Positions 45,934 through 57,694 of a DNA stretch of 64,000 bases are shown here, piece after piece (the first letter of the stretch is position 1; each line of letters starts with the position of its first letter). The DNA comes from Euptelea pleiosperma (lineage: Eukaryota > Streptophyta > Magnoliopsida > Ranunculales > Eupteleaceae). Below the pieces are notes generated by a model. The model did no database searches. It was given only the letters and a program-made list of their open reading frames with translations, and was not told the DNA's origin. Position numbers and translations under genes: made by a program. The stretch is from the NCBI GenBank assembly GCA_035048495.1, contig CM068549.1, forward strand, positions 8,043,822 through 8,107,821, given 5' to 3'.

Positions 45934-47475
45934 CAACCCCCAACCAGCATATTGCCAATCCTTGGCAATTAGTGCGAAATAAATGAGCTTAAAAGGGCTC
46001 TGCACATGCTGCACACTTTTTCATATTAGCTCTGGGAAAACACCGTTCGTCAAATCATTGAATGGATGCAAAAACAGTTACATGCTAGCGAAGAGTTAGA
46101 AAGTATTTGCAAGACTACAGACTGATAATCATGACCCAGAATAGTCAGACTCTGCGTGTGTGTGTGCTCAACATTCTCATCATCCGACAGTAAAGATTTC
46201 TAGATCACCTCTAAGTTTTTATGCCTCGACCTCAAATCTCACACGTTTAGCACTCAGAATAGAATCACACAAGAAGGGTTTTCTTCTTTTCTCTCAATTT
46301 ATATGTGAGGAGATGTATTGATATATGAAAGCAAAGATCTCACATATGTATTATTTGAAGGAAGGACATCTTTAACAGAAGAAGATCTCATGATTGGAAT
46401 ACCACTTCACTCGGGAACGTTAGATCAAACTCTATAGCTTCTCCTTCTCCAATCTCCACATTTTATGATCGTGCTATCCTAGAATCAAGTAGGACTTTCC
46501 TGGGTTGTAATGAGGCTTAGGTCAGGTGTAGAAAAATAAAGGTATACAGGATTTCAAAGATCTTGAGAGGATATTGCCATTTTCTTGAATTTTTCCTGCG
46601 ACGTAACACCATTATCTGGTTCTTTTTCCTTTTTTCGTATTTTTCTCTTTTTCTTGATATTTCTGAGACTGCTCAATTTCTTTTCAGCTCTTCTTCATAC
46701 TTTCTTTCTATATTTTGTTTTTGGCTTGAACCACTTTCTTTTCCTTTTGATTCTTCTTCTTTACTTTTCTTTTCACGGTACACCCACATCAGTTATTCTA
46801 TTGTCCATCTCAAAATAAGGGTAGCCAGTCATGTTTCGTAGCTAGACTGGATTTTAGGTTGATGGGTTTACAAAAAAAAAGGCTTTTATAGAATGGCTCA
46901 AGGGGTTTCTAGTGAAGTATAATTCAGGTGAGTAAAAAGGCTGAATAGTTCAGAAAAATGGCCTAAATCATTTTCTAAGGTTTGCACTATCATGTATACT
47001 GTCTTGACTAGATACAGAGAAGGTTCTGTCGTAGTAATCCAATTTTTGATGTCGTTCCGAGTTTTATGATCGAAGCAAAAGATAATGAGATCTCTCAACG
47101 AATATTGCGGGCATGAAGAATAGTGAGTCATCTTGTGACTCAGGATTAATGTATAACTCTCTGAAACGATTAAAGGCTCGAAAGCTCACTGGGTTAGGTC
47201 TCCACAATTATTCTCACAGGATCTCCAGAATTTCTAAACTTAGGGTGACTCTGATATTGATAGTGTACAATTGTGCCGAATATGAGTTTTTCTGAGTTTT
47301 CAAACCTGCTGTAGTCACGCTTGACTTGACTCAAAGCTAACCTTAAACAAAAATTGACATCCTCAATACTGACTTAACGGAGGTTTTCAGCTAATCAAAG
47401 TCAGGGTATTTGACACATTTTTTTAAAATTCTAGAAAACTTTTGGAGAACATCAGAAATCACCCCAAAAATAAAA

Positions 47476-47518
<43 letters not shown>

Positions 47519-47851
47519 CAAAATGAAGACATGAGTTTTGGTAAATACCCCACCCCCAACCAAAATACAGCACCGTCCTCGGTGCTCATGACCGGGACAT
47601 AAAATGATGAAAAATCGGTGATGATGATGCAAAGGTTCAGGGAAGATGTTACCAAGTCGGTAGAAACTCGACAGTGTGTGATACCTGATGATTGGAAGAA
47701 TGAATGTACCTGCATTTTGCATGAGACTCATGTACTCTAGGAATACCGGAATTGCCTTTCCGAAAGCGCTAAGTTTTACGTCTTCAGCCAGACACAACGG
47801 GGGTGACAGGCACCCCCAACCAAGTTGGAGCATAGGAGACTGAGTGGATCA
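45934..47851 (-). other. Element B 3' noncoding region and polypurine tract
   Basis: About 1.9 kb between pol and the 3' LTR without an env-like ORF. The polypurine tract GGTTGGGGGTTG lies at 45945-45934. Copies of GGTTGGGGGTG also lie at about 47818-47808 and 47565-47552, the second next to the hairpin AGCACC-N6-GGTGCT. There is a long T run (plus strand) at 47479-47516. Homologous to A 17972-19909 and C 62301-64000. Confidence 0.75.
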
Positions 47852-50800
47852 TCAGTCGACATAGACAGGATCGATGAGATCGATCTCAAAAGTCTGAATG
47901 AATAATACGTCAAGTTCATGGAACTGTTTAAGACGCTGGCCATTTACCTGAAAAGAGAAGTGATCCTTGGGATCCTCAATAGTGATTGTCCCGAAGGGTG
48001 TGACTGCTGTGACCGTATAAGGACCGGTCCACCTAGATTTCAGTTTTCCAGGGAAGAGATGAAGACGAGAATTATAAAGAAGGACCTTCTGTCCTGGATG
48101 GAACTCTTTCCTGAGGATGCTCTTGTCATGTATCCACTTCATTTTGGCTTTGTAATTCTTGGATAAGTTGTAGGCATCATTTCTGAGTTCTTCTAACTCA
48201 TTCATTTGGAGTTTTCGCTCTTCCCCTGCAGAGTCGAGGTCGAAGTTGAGCTTCTTAATGGCCCACAGAGCACGATGTTCAATCTCTACCGGTAGATGAC
48301 AGGGTTTCCCAAAGACGAGACGATAGGGAGACATATTGAGTGGGGTCTTGTAGGCGGTTCTGTATGCCCATAAAGCATCAGTGAGACGAGTAGACCAGTC
48401 TTTACGTGTGGTATTGACTGTCTTCTCCAAGATCTGCTTGATCTGACGATTAGAAACCTCCACTTGACCACTAGTCTGTGGATGATAAGCTAGGGCAACC
48501 TTGTGGGTTACCCCATACTTTTTCATTAAGTTCTCGAATATCTTATTGCAGAAATGGGTGCCCCCATCACTAATGATGGCCTTAGGGGCACCGAATCGAG
48601 CGAAGATGAACTCCTTTAGGAATTTGACCACCACTTTGTGGTCATTGGTCTTGGTGGGAATGGCTTCTATCCATTTGGATACATAGTCTACCGCAAGGAG
48701 AATGTACTCAAAACCATAGGAAATGGGAAAGGGGCCCATGAAGTCGATGCCCCAAATGTCAAATATTTCATCGACTTGGATGGGAGTGAGGGGCATCATG
48801 TTCCTCTGGGAGATGCGGCCTAGATGCTGGCAATTAGGACAGGTTTTGCTGTAGATGTGGGCATCTTTAAATAATGTGGGCCAGTAGAATCCGCATTGCA
48901 GCACTTTTTCTGCAGTCTTCTTAGTGCTGAAATGACCACCACAAGGTTGGTCATGACACGAGGATAAGATATTGAGTTGGTCCGACTCAGGGACACAGAG
49001 ACGAATGATCTGGTCAGGACAGTATTTATACAAATAAGGGTCATCCCAAGAGTAGTACTTAACTCTTGCTAGGAATTGGCTTTTGTCCTGTTTTGACCAG
49101 TGTGACGGCATTTCTTCGGTGACAAGGTAATTGACAATGTCAGCATACCAAGGATTAACAGAGATGGCGAACAGTTGTTCGTCTGGAAAGGTTTCAGGGA
49201 TGGGCTGGGTGTCGAAGGATGACTCTAAAGTCAGTCTAGACAAGTGATCAGCCACTACATTCTCAGTTCCTTTCTTATCCTTAATCTCGAGGTCGAATTC
49301 CTGCAGTAAGAGAATCCATCGAATTAATCGAGGCTTGGTTTCCTTTTTCGACATGAGATAACGAAGGGCTGCATGATCAGTGTACACAACCACCTTAGTG
49401 GCTAAGAGGTACTGACGAAATTTATCAAGGGCGAAGACTACCGCCAGGAGTTCTTTCTCAGTGGTGGAGTAATTCATTTGGGCAGAGTTAAGAGTTTTGC
49501 TCGCGTAGTAGATCACGTGTGACCTTTTGTCAACTCTCTGCCCTAGAACGGCGCCTAATGCGTAGTCAGAAGCATCGCACATTACCTCGAAAGGTAGAGT
49601 CCAGTCCGGGGGACGGATAATGGGCGCAGTAGTGAGCTCAGATTTGAGACGCTCAAATGCCTTGACACAGTCAGCATTAAAGTCGAAAGGACTATCTTTA
49701 GCCAGAAGATGGGACAGAGGTCGAGCGATTTGAGAGAAGTCCTTGATGAATCGCCTATAGAATCCTCCGTGTCCCAAAAAGGATCGGATGTCACGTACGG
49801 ACTTAGGAATGGGCAAGGTCGAGATGATATCGATTTTAGCTTTGTCGACCTCAATGCCCTGATGGGAAATGACATGTCCCAGAACAATGCCCTTCTTCAC
49901 CATGAAGTGGCATTTCTCCCAATTGAGGACAAGTCGCTTGTCCTGACAGCGTTGAAGTACCAGCCCTAGATGGTTCAGACAGTCATCAAAGGATGACCCA
50001 AAGACTGAGAAGTCGTCCATAAAGACTTCGAGGAATTTTTCCACCATGTCAGAGAATATGCTCATCATACACCTTTGAAAGGTCGCGGGTGCATCGCAGA
50101 GGCCAAAGGGCATGCGCTTGTAGGCAAAAGTGCCAAAGGGACAGGTGAAAGTTGTCTTCTCGTGATCCTCAGGGGCGATGGGTATTTGATTATACCCTGA
50201 GTAACCATCAAGGAAGCAGTAATAGGAATGACCTGCTAGTCTCTCCAACATCTGGTCTATGAAGGGTAAAGGAAAATGGTCCTTCCTAGTGTTGGTGTTG
50301 AGTCGTCGGTAATCGATGCAGACTCTCCACCCTTTCTTCAGGCGCTGGGTTACCATTTCCTTGTTCTCATTTTCCACAACTGTGAATCCTGTCTTTTTAG
50401 GGACGACATGAATAGGACTCACCCATTTGCTATCGGAGATGGGATAAATGATACCCGCATCTAACAGTTTAAGGACCTCATCCCGGACTACATCCTTCAA
50501 GACGGGGTTCAACCTCCTCTGGTGTTCTCGAGAGGTTTTGGATTCATCCTCGAGATAGATGTGATGTTGGCACACCGAGGGGTCTATGCCTCGAATATCA
50601 TCTATAGTCCAACCTATCGCAGATTTGTGCTCGTTGAGCAGCTCGAGAAGTTTCTTACGTTCACTCTCAGACAAAGCGGAAGCAATAATGACAGGGTAGG
50701 TTTCCTTAGGACCAAGATAGGCATAGGAAAGATCTGTGGGAAGAGGCTTAAGCTCCAATATTGGAGCAGATGGAGTAGAAATAGGTGTCACAGAAGACAC

Positions 50801-52432
50801 GGATTGAAGAGGTTTGAGTTCAGTGGGTAAAGGAAGGATGGGTTCTCTGGCCATGGTTATCAGAGGCTCGAACTCGATGAGTGGAGCGGGGATCTCTATC
50901 AGTGGAGCAGTCTCCAAAAGATCATTGAGATCAGAAATAGCTGACTCTGTTGCAAAGTCAGCTCCAAAGTGTTCTAGACACTGCTTAAGAATATCTTCGG
51001 TGGAGTCCGGGATTAGACTCTCAACGGCACACATTTCATCGGTCACTTCGCGATCGGCATCTTGTTGCATTAAACGAAAGATGTTGACCTCAGCTTTGAG
51101 GTTACCAAAAGCAATGGACATGTTTCCGTCCCGGCACCCGATGTGTGCGTTCGCGGTGGCAAGGAATGGACGGCCTAAGATGACCGGAATGCGGTTATCC
51201 TGACACGGCTCGGTGTCGAGAATGATAAAGTCCATAGGATAGTAAAAGTCAGCGACTTTTACTAGGACATCTTCAATGATTCCTCTTGGAATCTTGATGG
51301 ACTGATCAGCCAATTTCAGGGTGACATTGGTAGGCTTCATATCTTTCAGTCCTAACTGCTGATATACCGAGAATGGTATGAGGTTAACGCTAGCCCCTAA
51401 ATCTAGCAAGGCAGTGCAGCTAAAGTTGTCTCCAATTTCACATTGGACAGTTGGGCTACCTGGATCCTTGTGTTTGATCACACTATTGCGTTGAATGAAT
51501 GCTGTAGCTTTTTCGGCCAAGAAGGCAGCTTTGGGTACATGCGTACGCCGCTTAACTGTGCACAAGTCCTTGAGGAATTTGGCATAGGAAGGGATTTGCT
51601 TGATAGCAGAAAGGAATGGGATATTGATCTGGACGTCTTTAAAGACGTCTAAGATCTCTGAGAATTGCTGATCCCGCTTATCTTGGACAAGTCTGTCCGG
51701 GAAGGGAGGCTTTACTCGACAAATGGGTTTGTCTTTAGCCTTAGATTTCTGCACAGGGATATCTGATGTTGGTGGAGAGGTGGATGAAGCAGAGGTAGGA
51801 TTAGGACTAGTTTCCTCTGTGCGAGTGATGGGTGCCGGAGATGGCACCGGTGGTGGTTGGACTCCCATGTCCACAGTTTTTCCAGATCGTAGGGTGGTTA
51901 CAGCTTGCACCTCCCCTTGACACTTCTCATTCTGGCTTTGAGATTGGGATCCGATCTCATATACTGCCCCTTTGGCATTTCCTTTAGGGTTTGCAATGGG
52001 TTGGCTAGGAAAGATCCCCTTAGCTTTCTCAGCTTCCAAGTTACCTAGACGTTGCTCTAGACGAAGCATGGATTGCTGTTGCTGTTGCTCTAGGCGTTGC
52101 ATAGATTGTTGTTGCTGAGTAATGAGTTGAGCTAGAAGGTCTTCGATACCAGATTTGGGGAGCGACTGTTGGGGAGCAGCTAATGGGAGCTGAGGCACCA
52201 ATTCGCGACTCGAGCTCATCGAGGCATTATAGTTATAGGCGGAAGAATTAGTTGGGACAATCTGTTGGTTCTGAAAGTTCTGGGGAACTCTTTGCTGATT
52301 CTGAAATGTGCTCTGTTGTCCAGAGTATTGACCCTGTTGGAACTGCTGGTTCTGAGTAGATGGGTACTGATTCTGCTGGTATTGTCCCTGATTGAATTGC
52401 CGATTGGGTTGATTGAACCCAGGAGGATACAT
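47852..52432 (-). CDS. Element B pol polyprotein (Athila type)
   Basis: 1526 residues. In order: Gln-rich linker (1-140); aspartic protease with DLGAS near 345 (Athila variant of D-T/S-G) and a [13 protein letters not shown] flap/tail; reverse transcriptase with [22 protein letters not shown] and the catalytic FMDD near 803; RNase H starting [13 protein letters not shown] near 952; integrase HHCC zinc region (about 1160-1200) and DDE core with GIDFMG (1229), SDGGTHF (1289) and GQVEVSN (1320). Acts in the cytoplasmic particle (cDNA synthesis) and nucleus (integration). The frame is the same as gag and stays open back to the TAG at 52583, so the ATG at 52432 is an internal Met and the real product is a Gag-Pol fusion if that stop is read through. 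FMDD and the surrounding motif point to the Athila clade. Confidence 0.93.
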   Translation of the reverse strand: MYPPGFNQPNRQFNQGQYQQNQYPSTQNQQFQQGQYSGQQSTFQNQQRVPQNFQNQQIVPTNSSAYNYNASMSSSRELVPQLPLAAPQQSLPKSGIEDLLAQLITQQQQSMQRLEQQQQQSMLRLEQRLGNLEAEKAKGIFPSQPIANPKGNAKGAVYEIGSQSQSQNEKCQGEVQAVTTLRSGKTVDMGVQPPPVPSPAPITRTEETSPNPTSASSTSPPTSDIPVQKSKAKDKPICRVKPPFPDRLVQDKRDQQFSEILDVFKDVQINIPFLSAIKQIPSYAKFLKDLCTVKRRTHVPKAAFLAEKATAFIQRNSVIKHKDPGSPTVQCEIGDNFSCTALLDLGASVNLIPFSVYQQLGLKDMKPTNVTLKLADQSIKIPRGIIEDVLVKVADFYYPMDFIILDTEPCQDNRIPVILGRPFLATANAHIGCRDGNMSIAFGNLKAEVNIFRLMQQDADREVTDEMCAVESLIPDSTEDILKQCLEHFGADFATESAISDLNDLLETAPLIEIPAPLIEFEPLITMAREPILPLPTELKPLQSVSSVTPISTPSAPILELKPLPTDLSYAYLGPKETYPVIIASALSESERKKLLELLNEHKSAIGWTIDDIRGIDPSVCQHHIYLEDESKTSREHQRRLNPVLKDVVRDEVLKLLDAGIIYPISDSKWVSPIHVVPKKTGFTVVENENKEMVTQRLKKGWRVCIDYRRLNTNTRKDHFPLPFIDQMLERLAGHSYYCFLDGYSGYNQIPIAPEDHEKTTFTCPFGTFAYKRMPFGLCDAPATFQRCMMSIFSDMVEKFLEVFMDDFSVFGSSFDDCLNHLGLVLQRCQDKRLVLNWEKCHFMVKKGIVLGHVISHQGIEVDKAKIDIISTLPIPKSVRDIRSFLGHGGFYRRFIKDFSQIARPLSHLLAKDSPFDFNADCVKAFERLKSELTTAPIIRPPDWTLPFEVMCDASDYALGAVLGQRVDKRSHVIYYASKTLNSAQMNYSTTEKELLAVVFALDKFRQYLLATKVVVYTDHAALRYLMSKKETKPRLIRWILLLQEFDLEIKDKKGTENVVADHLSRLTLESSFDTQPIPETFPDEQLFAISVNPWYADIVNYLVTEEMPSHWSKQDKSQFLARVKYYSWDDPYLYKYCPDQIIRLCVPESDQLNILSSCHDQPCGGHFSTKKTAEKVLQCGFYWPTLFKDAHIYSKTCPNCQHLGRISQRNMMPLTPIQVDEIFDIWGIDFMGPFPISYGFEYILLAVDYVSKWIEAIPTKTNDHKVVVKFLKEFIFARFGAPKAIISDGGTHFCNKIFENLMKKYGVTHKVALAYHPQTSGQVEVSNRQIKQILEKTVNTTRKDWSTRLTDALWAYRTAYKTPLNMSPYRLVFGKPCHLPVEIEHRALWAIKKLNFDLDSAGEERKLQMNELEELRNDAYNLSKNYKAKMKWIHDKSILRKEFHPGQKVLLYNSRLHLFPGKLKSRWTGPYTVTAVTPFGTITIEDPKDHFSFQVNGQRLKQFHELDVLFIQTFEIDLIDPVYVD

Positions 52433-52582
52433 GCCCTGAGGTTGACGCGGAGGTTGAGCTTGTGATTGAGTAGACTGAGGCCTCCAAGAGAAGTTAGGGT
52501 GGTTTCTCGTGTCCGGATGATAAGATTGACTATACGAGTTTTGAGTGGGTGGTTTGTATGTGCTGAAAGCACAAACTTCTTC

Positions 52583-53617
52583 CTAAAGAGGATTAGACCA
52601 TCCTTCATTTAAAGGACAATGCTCAGTAGTATGGGAGGGTTGCAGACAGAGGGTGCAAGATTCCATAGGGCTCTCGTGTCCCACATGCATGACTGGGGTA
52701 GATTGTTGAGTAGGTTTTTGTACAGACACAGCCAGTGCCGAGACTGACTTGCTCAACTCTTGAATGACAGATCGAAGCTCAGTATCAGCTGTACCGTCAT
52801 GTCCCTTGGTTGTCCTTTGGACCGAGGTGGTTCGACTGAACTCTGAGTCAGTCGTCCAATGTTGAGAGTTTTCTCCTAACTCTCCCAAGAATTTGTATGC
52901 ATCGGTCGGAGTTTGGTGCAGGAATTTTCCTTGGCACATTGACTCTACCATGGTCCGGGACTCATCAGTAAGTCCCTTATAGAAGACATGGACAAGATTG
53001 CCCTTGTCGATGCTATGGTGGGGGCACTTAGTCAGGTAGTCTTGGAATCTATCCCATGCTTCAAAAAATTTCTCATCGGACTTCTGTCTAAAGTCCTGAA
53101 TGAGTTGCTTCATTTGGTTGGTCCGAGTCATGGGGTAGAATTTAGACATGAATTTGCCCACCAATTCTTTCCAACTGCTGATTGAATCAGCGGGTAAGGA
53201 GTAGAGCCAATCTGAGGCTCGGTCTTTGAGCGAGAATGGGAAAACTCGCAGACGGACATTGTCATCATCGAGGTTCTGATTCTTGAAAAGTAGGATGACA
53301 TGTTGGAATTCCCTAATATGGGAATATGGGTCTTCTCTTGGGAGACCACGAAAGGTTGGCAGCATTTGGATAGTCTGCGGCCTGATCTCAAATTGTACCG
53401 CCGTAGTAGGTGGGAGAACAATGCAAGTGGGCGGATTGGCAGAGATAGGGGCGAACGTCTCGATAAGAGGTCGTTCGACTGCCATGACTACAAAGGTAGT
53501 AGTACTGGGGGAGGCGGGTGGTGAAAGAGATGGGGAAGAATTTAGTGGAGGATCCACTGTAGGTACGTGATTCTCAGATCGAACCAAGCGTTTGTTCGGA
53601 CGATTCCAAACGGGCAT
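52583..53617 (-). CDS. Element B gag (capsid and CCHC knuckle)
   Basis: From the ATG at 53617 (MPVWNRPN...) to the TAG at 52585-52583, 344 codons; the frame is open five codons further upstream. The retrotransposon Gag (capsid) domain lies in about residues 110-215 (LPTFRGLPREDPYSHIREF, ...RASDWLYSLP, ...FYPMTRTNQMKQLIQDF), followed by helical MCQGKFL and a CX2CX4HX4C zinc knuckle (CTLC...H...C) near residue 325. It packages the RNA and forms the particle. The TAG follows the knuckle by about 11 codons and the same frame continues into pol without another stop. Confidence 0.9.
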   Translation of the reverse strand: MPVWNRPNKRLVRSENHVPTVDPPLNSSPSLSPPASPSTTTFVVMAVERPLIETFAPISANPPTCIVLPPTTAVQFEIRPQTIQMLPTFRGLPREDPYSHIREFQHVILLFKNQNLDDDNVRLRVFPFSLKDRASDWLYSLPADSISSWKELVGKFMSKFYPMTRTNQMKQLIQDFRQKSDEKFFEAWDRFQDYLTKCPHHSIDKGNLVHVFYKGLTDESRTMVESMCQGKFLHQTPTDAYKFLGELGENSQHWTTDSEFSRTTSVQRTTKGHDGTADTELRSVIQELSKSVSALAVSVQKPTQQSTPVMHVGHESPMESCTLCLQPSHTTEHCPLNEGWSNPL

Positions 53618-55317
53618 ACGCGAATGAGGCAAGCTCTATACTTGGCAAAAAGTTGCCAGAGAGGAACACTATCCTAAATGATGCACACCAAGCACAGATA
53701 ATCCTATTCTAAGCAATCAGGATATATTTTAGGAATTATCTTTGTTAGTTTTGGGGCTAGAGTAGATTATGACAGTGGGCGGACCACTGGTTTATCTTTT
53801 AACCGCCGGACTAACTGTTTTGCACTCAGAGGTTCTCACCAGGCTACACTCTTCAGAGCGAATCCTTTAGTACTAACTCTAGTTAACAACAAGGCAATCC
53901 GAAGCCTAGACAGACGTGCGGCACAATGGCTGACTTAAGTACGTCCCAGACTAACCGGATTGGTCAAGTGTATAAGAAGAGTGTTCCCTCGGGTTAAGCT
54001 AGGGTTGATGCGTGTTCCTAGTCCACACGTAACTAACCGCCGAATAGTCCAAGATGCCACGTCGAGCTCAGTGTACTTGAGTAGCAGGGACTTATGGGTG
54101 TGTTAGACAACAGGGACCCGCGCTCGTGGTCTTATTTCGATTGGATGTTAAGCGGGTTCGCTTTGTATGGATTTTTCCTCGAACACCGGGCTAATTGGCT
54201 CTACTTCTTGATTCTTTTTATTATAGATGGATCCTGGGGATCAATTTCAGCTGGAGTGATGAGGTGGGTGATGAAATCCCACCAGTTTCAATTTTGGAGC
54301 TGGGTTTGCTCTCTTAGAGTTGATTGATTAACGGCCACGCCACGCAAGTCGAAGAATATGGATGCGAAAGCAAATAGACAGGCGGCAATGATGCACTCAA
54401 TATGCTCTGTATCGCACTCAAGGCGAGGATAGAGACTTACCTCCCGTGGGCCACGCCACGGGGTCTCCTCCGTGGGTTAGAGAGGGGTATCCTAATGGGC
54501 TTGGGCCCGACTCCACCTCTTTGAGCTTTCGCTCTCTACCCACACTGGATCGTGTTCCTGCAGAAACAGTTAGATCGCACGGTCTAGGTATGTGGGATTC
54601 TATTTGGAAGATCCTTGCCTTTTTAGGGTTCACAGAACAAGCACTGAATTTAAGCAAGTTTTTGAATTAGTTTTCAAATTCGAGATGGGTTAAAATTTAG
54701 GAATTCCCAGATTGGAAAATACCTAGATTGGAAAGTTTCCCGAACTGTGGAGATCTTCCAAGAAAGATTTGATTGCGAGATCCCTTATAATTTTGGGAAA
54801 TTTCCCAAAATTGAAATTCTGCTAGATTTGGGGTGTTTCCTTTTGCAGACTTTTCCAAATTCGGAAGATTTCTAAAGATAGAAATGCTTCTAAAGAGGAA
54901 GCTTCTAAGAGGGGAAACCCTAATTAAGCAGAGTTTCAAGATTTTGGAATCTTTCCAAAAATCGCAAATCCTGGATTGGTGATTTCTAAAAATCTGGAGA
55001 ATATAACACCCTAATTGTTTTTGAATTTTGATTTTTTTAATTTTTTTGGTAATTTCCACTTAATCTAGGGTTTCTAAAAAACCCTAGAACAAGATCTAGC
55101 AGTTATATGGAAAGCAATAAAATTCCTAAATTATTACAAATTGCACTCGGCCTTCCGAGGCATTAAAAATAGTAATTTAAAAACTGCTAAAAATCAACAA
55201 AAAAAAAAAATAGAAAGTTTCCCAAAAAGGTCGGGCTGGCCAAATTGAGCAGCTTTTCGCTTCAGCAACTTTCCAATTCCGTCTTTACGTCCTTTTTCGC
55301 ACTCCCGAACACCCGAG
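53618..55317 (-). other. Element B untranslated leader with splice donor
   Basis: About 1.7 kb between the primer site and gag, no credible ORF. A consensus donor AG|GTAAGT has its intron start at 54440 (minus). Acceptor-like ...TTTTTGCCAAG and TATAG lie just before gag (about 53645-53637). Homologous to A's leader, where the donor is also kept. Confidence 0.6.
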
Positions 55318-55331
55318 CGGCAGCGGCGCCA
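55318..55331 (-). other. Primer-binding site of element B
   Basis: Minus-strand TGGCGCCGCTGCCG two bases after the 5' LTR; resembles the tRNA-Asp-type primer site described for Athila. Confidence 0.8.
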
Positions 55332-55333
55332 TT

Positions 55334-55913
55334 TGATAATAGGGTTTTTCCGCGTCGTTGGTTTCGGAAATCCTAGATCTCAACAATATTTGTAATTATC
55401 CGATTCTTTTTCACTCAAATCCTGCAAAAATCACAGGGTTGTACAGTGGCTCGTGTCGGATGTCGATCCGCACTCGGGGTTAGTTTGCGTAATTCAACGA
55501 CATGAAATGACGGATTTTTATCAAGAAAACATGGAGAGGTGAGAATGGTGATGGATTTAAAACATTCTTAGTGATTTTTAGAGAGAGAAATTACCACAAA
55601 TAATCAAAAACACAAAAGTAAACTAACAAATGCAAAAATAATAATTTTATTCATCCTCAATGAGTCTTACAAAATCAAACTAAATTCAAAAATTAACCTA
55701 GAAAACCATAAAAATTAGAGAGAGAAATGAGAAAATGTAGAGAGAGAAACATCGAAGAAGGCTATCCTAGAGAGAGAAAATATGGGGGAGAGAGAAAGTG
55801 GAGAGATCTAGAGAGAGAAGAGAACTCTTACCTTGGAGTGGAGACGAATCAGCAAGGATGGGCAGCAACTAAAGACAAGAAGCTTTACCTCTTCCCACCT
55901 TCATTCTTCTTTA

Positions 55914-55957
<44 letters not shown>

Positions 55958-57689
55958 AAGGTGATTTTTTTGCAAGGTGAAGACGGTGAGAAGAATGGAG
56001 GAGATGAGTTCGATGAAGGGGCGAGGAGCTATTAGACCTGCAACTTAGTGTTGTAGGTCATGGTGAAGACGGTGCTGGACATGTAGGGACGATCTCCCTT
56101 TTCTTATCCCAAAAGGGTTGTGAAGGAGATGTGGGGCGGTGGCAGTAGCAGCAGCAGCGGCAAGGAGAACCAGGCGAACTTGGGGAGCTGTTGGTGATGG
56201 TGGTGACGGCTTGGGAGAGAAACGTGGGAGAGAGCTCAGGCCATCCAAAAAAATGGAGAAAGTGTTGACGGCTTGGGGGGAGGTTTTTACAAGAAGAGAG
56301 AACTCTCTTCTTTCAAAAACGTTGAGTGAATGGCTGGGGGTCTTGATGGAGGAACGGCTGGTGGTGTGGGCGTAATGGCAGCAAGAAGAAGGAATTCTTC
56401 TTATTCCAAAACGTGGGGGGGGGGGGGTCTAGGGTTTGATATCTCCACCCTTTATATATGGGAACCACGGTTTCTATTTCTTTAAAGCTCATTTTCCATC
56501 TTTTGGTAGGAACCGTGGGTTCCTACATTAGAAACCCACTGTTTCTTAAAAATCTTTTGATTCTCCTTCATTTTTTTGGTAAAATCGTGGGTTCCCAGAT
56601 TAGAATCCCACGATTTTTAAAAATTCTTTTCCACAAAATATCTTTTTCTAGAAAACCTTTGTATATAACCGTGGGTTCCTAACTTAGAAACCCACGTTTC
56701 TAAAATGTAAATACCTCCATTTTTTGAAAAGATTGAGTCAAAAAAATTCCTTTTTGAAAAATGTTTGATTTTTAAAAATTCTTTTCAAAATTCTCTTCTT
56801 TCCTTCTTTAGCAGCCATTTCCAGTCCATGTTGGGTATGTGGGTCCCACTGGATGGCTGGGCCATGGGTAATGGGCCCGGGCCCGCACTTCATCTTGGCT
56901 TAGGCCCATAGGATTGAACATGAAGTGATGAGGGCCATTGGATTTATGAGATGGTAAAATGGATGATTGGGGACTGACTGAGCGATCGCATGGTAGAGAT
57001 GGACGGTGATGATCGAGTAATGGAAATTGGCCAAGGTAGGCCATAGAATTGAGTGATTGAGGGAGGGGAGAGGATCGGATGATGTGGATTCAAGAGTAGA
57101 GAGAGAATGATGGTTTGGAGAGAGAGAGGAGAGAAGAGAGAGAAATATTACAAAATAAAGAGAAAAATGATAGTATAGGGGCTTGAACCTTGGTCTTTGA
57201 CTTGGTCTTCTGCATGCTTTACCAATTGAGCAAGTCCTCATCTTGTGTTAGTTGATAAGCTTTAATCTCCTTAGTCTCTTCTTTGAGGGCTTGCCTCTCC
57301 TTCTCTCTTAATCTTCTCTCAGGCTTTTCCGACTCTCTGGCTCTCCCGTCTTTGGCCTACATCTTTTTGTCCAAGTCCACTGGCTCTTTATGCTTTGATT
57401 AAAGGCATTGTAGGTTGATTGTGGGCCCACCAGTCTTGAGAACCGTCTGATCGGGTTTCCTGCGACAAAAGAAGCGCGTAATGAGACTCAATCAGAACGG
57501 CTTTATATCTAGACTTCCAAAAATGTGTTTAATGCATGCAAATATACCATTTCGTCCAGAAAAGTGTGTTTTACGCAATGAGATAGACTCTTACGTAGAA
57601 AAGTGGATAATTAGAGCAGTTTTACGTAGGAGAGTGCGATAACGCTAACAGGATAAGTGCTTAAAATAAGCACTTTTGAGCGAATATCA
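55334..57689 (-). mobile_element. Element B 5' LTR
   Basis: 2356 bp. Contains the promoter that would drive the genomic RNA: TATA box TATATAAAG near 56460-56450 (minus). Essentially identical to the 3' LTR, including every short frame inside, apart from T-run and G-run lengths. Confidence 0.95.
57163..57239 (-). other. tRNA-like Pol III-type block in B 5' LTR
   Basis: Same sequence as 45407-45483, offset 11,756 bp. Confidence 0.65.
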
Positions 57690-57694
57690 AGTAG

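Larger units (their letters stand above)
43579..57689 (-). mobile_element. Element B: near-intact, young Athila LTR retrotransposon
   Basis: 14,111 bp with LTRs of 2355 bp (43579-45933) and 2356 bp (55334-57689), flanked by the perfect duplication AGTAG (43574-43578 and 57690-57694). Order on the minus strand: 5' LTR, primer site (55331), leader, gag, TAG, protease-RT-RNase H-integrase, 3' noncoding region, polypurine tract, 3' LTR. In the stretches I compared, the LTRs differ only in homopolymer length (a T run 2 bp shorter and a G run 3 bp longer in the 5' LTR), so insertion is very recent. All catalytic motifs can be read; the only visible coding lesion is the in-frame TAG at 52583-52585. 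Confidence 0.95.

Noticed and set aside
47459..47833. Minus-strand frame ending in poly-Lys downstream of pol
   Set aside because: Runs through the T/A homopolymer and into noncoding 3' sequence; homologous sequence in A is not open.
45934..47851. Possible env-like gene of element B
   Set aside because: Only short frames with no signal peptide plus transmembrane layout; homologous regions in A and C are also noncoding.
54094..54327. 77-codon plus-strand frame in B's leader, with a counterpart at 15424-15606
   Set aside because: Antisense to the leader; the counterpart is shorter and broken, so shared similarity reflects leader homology, not coding.
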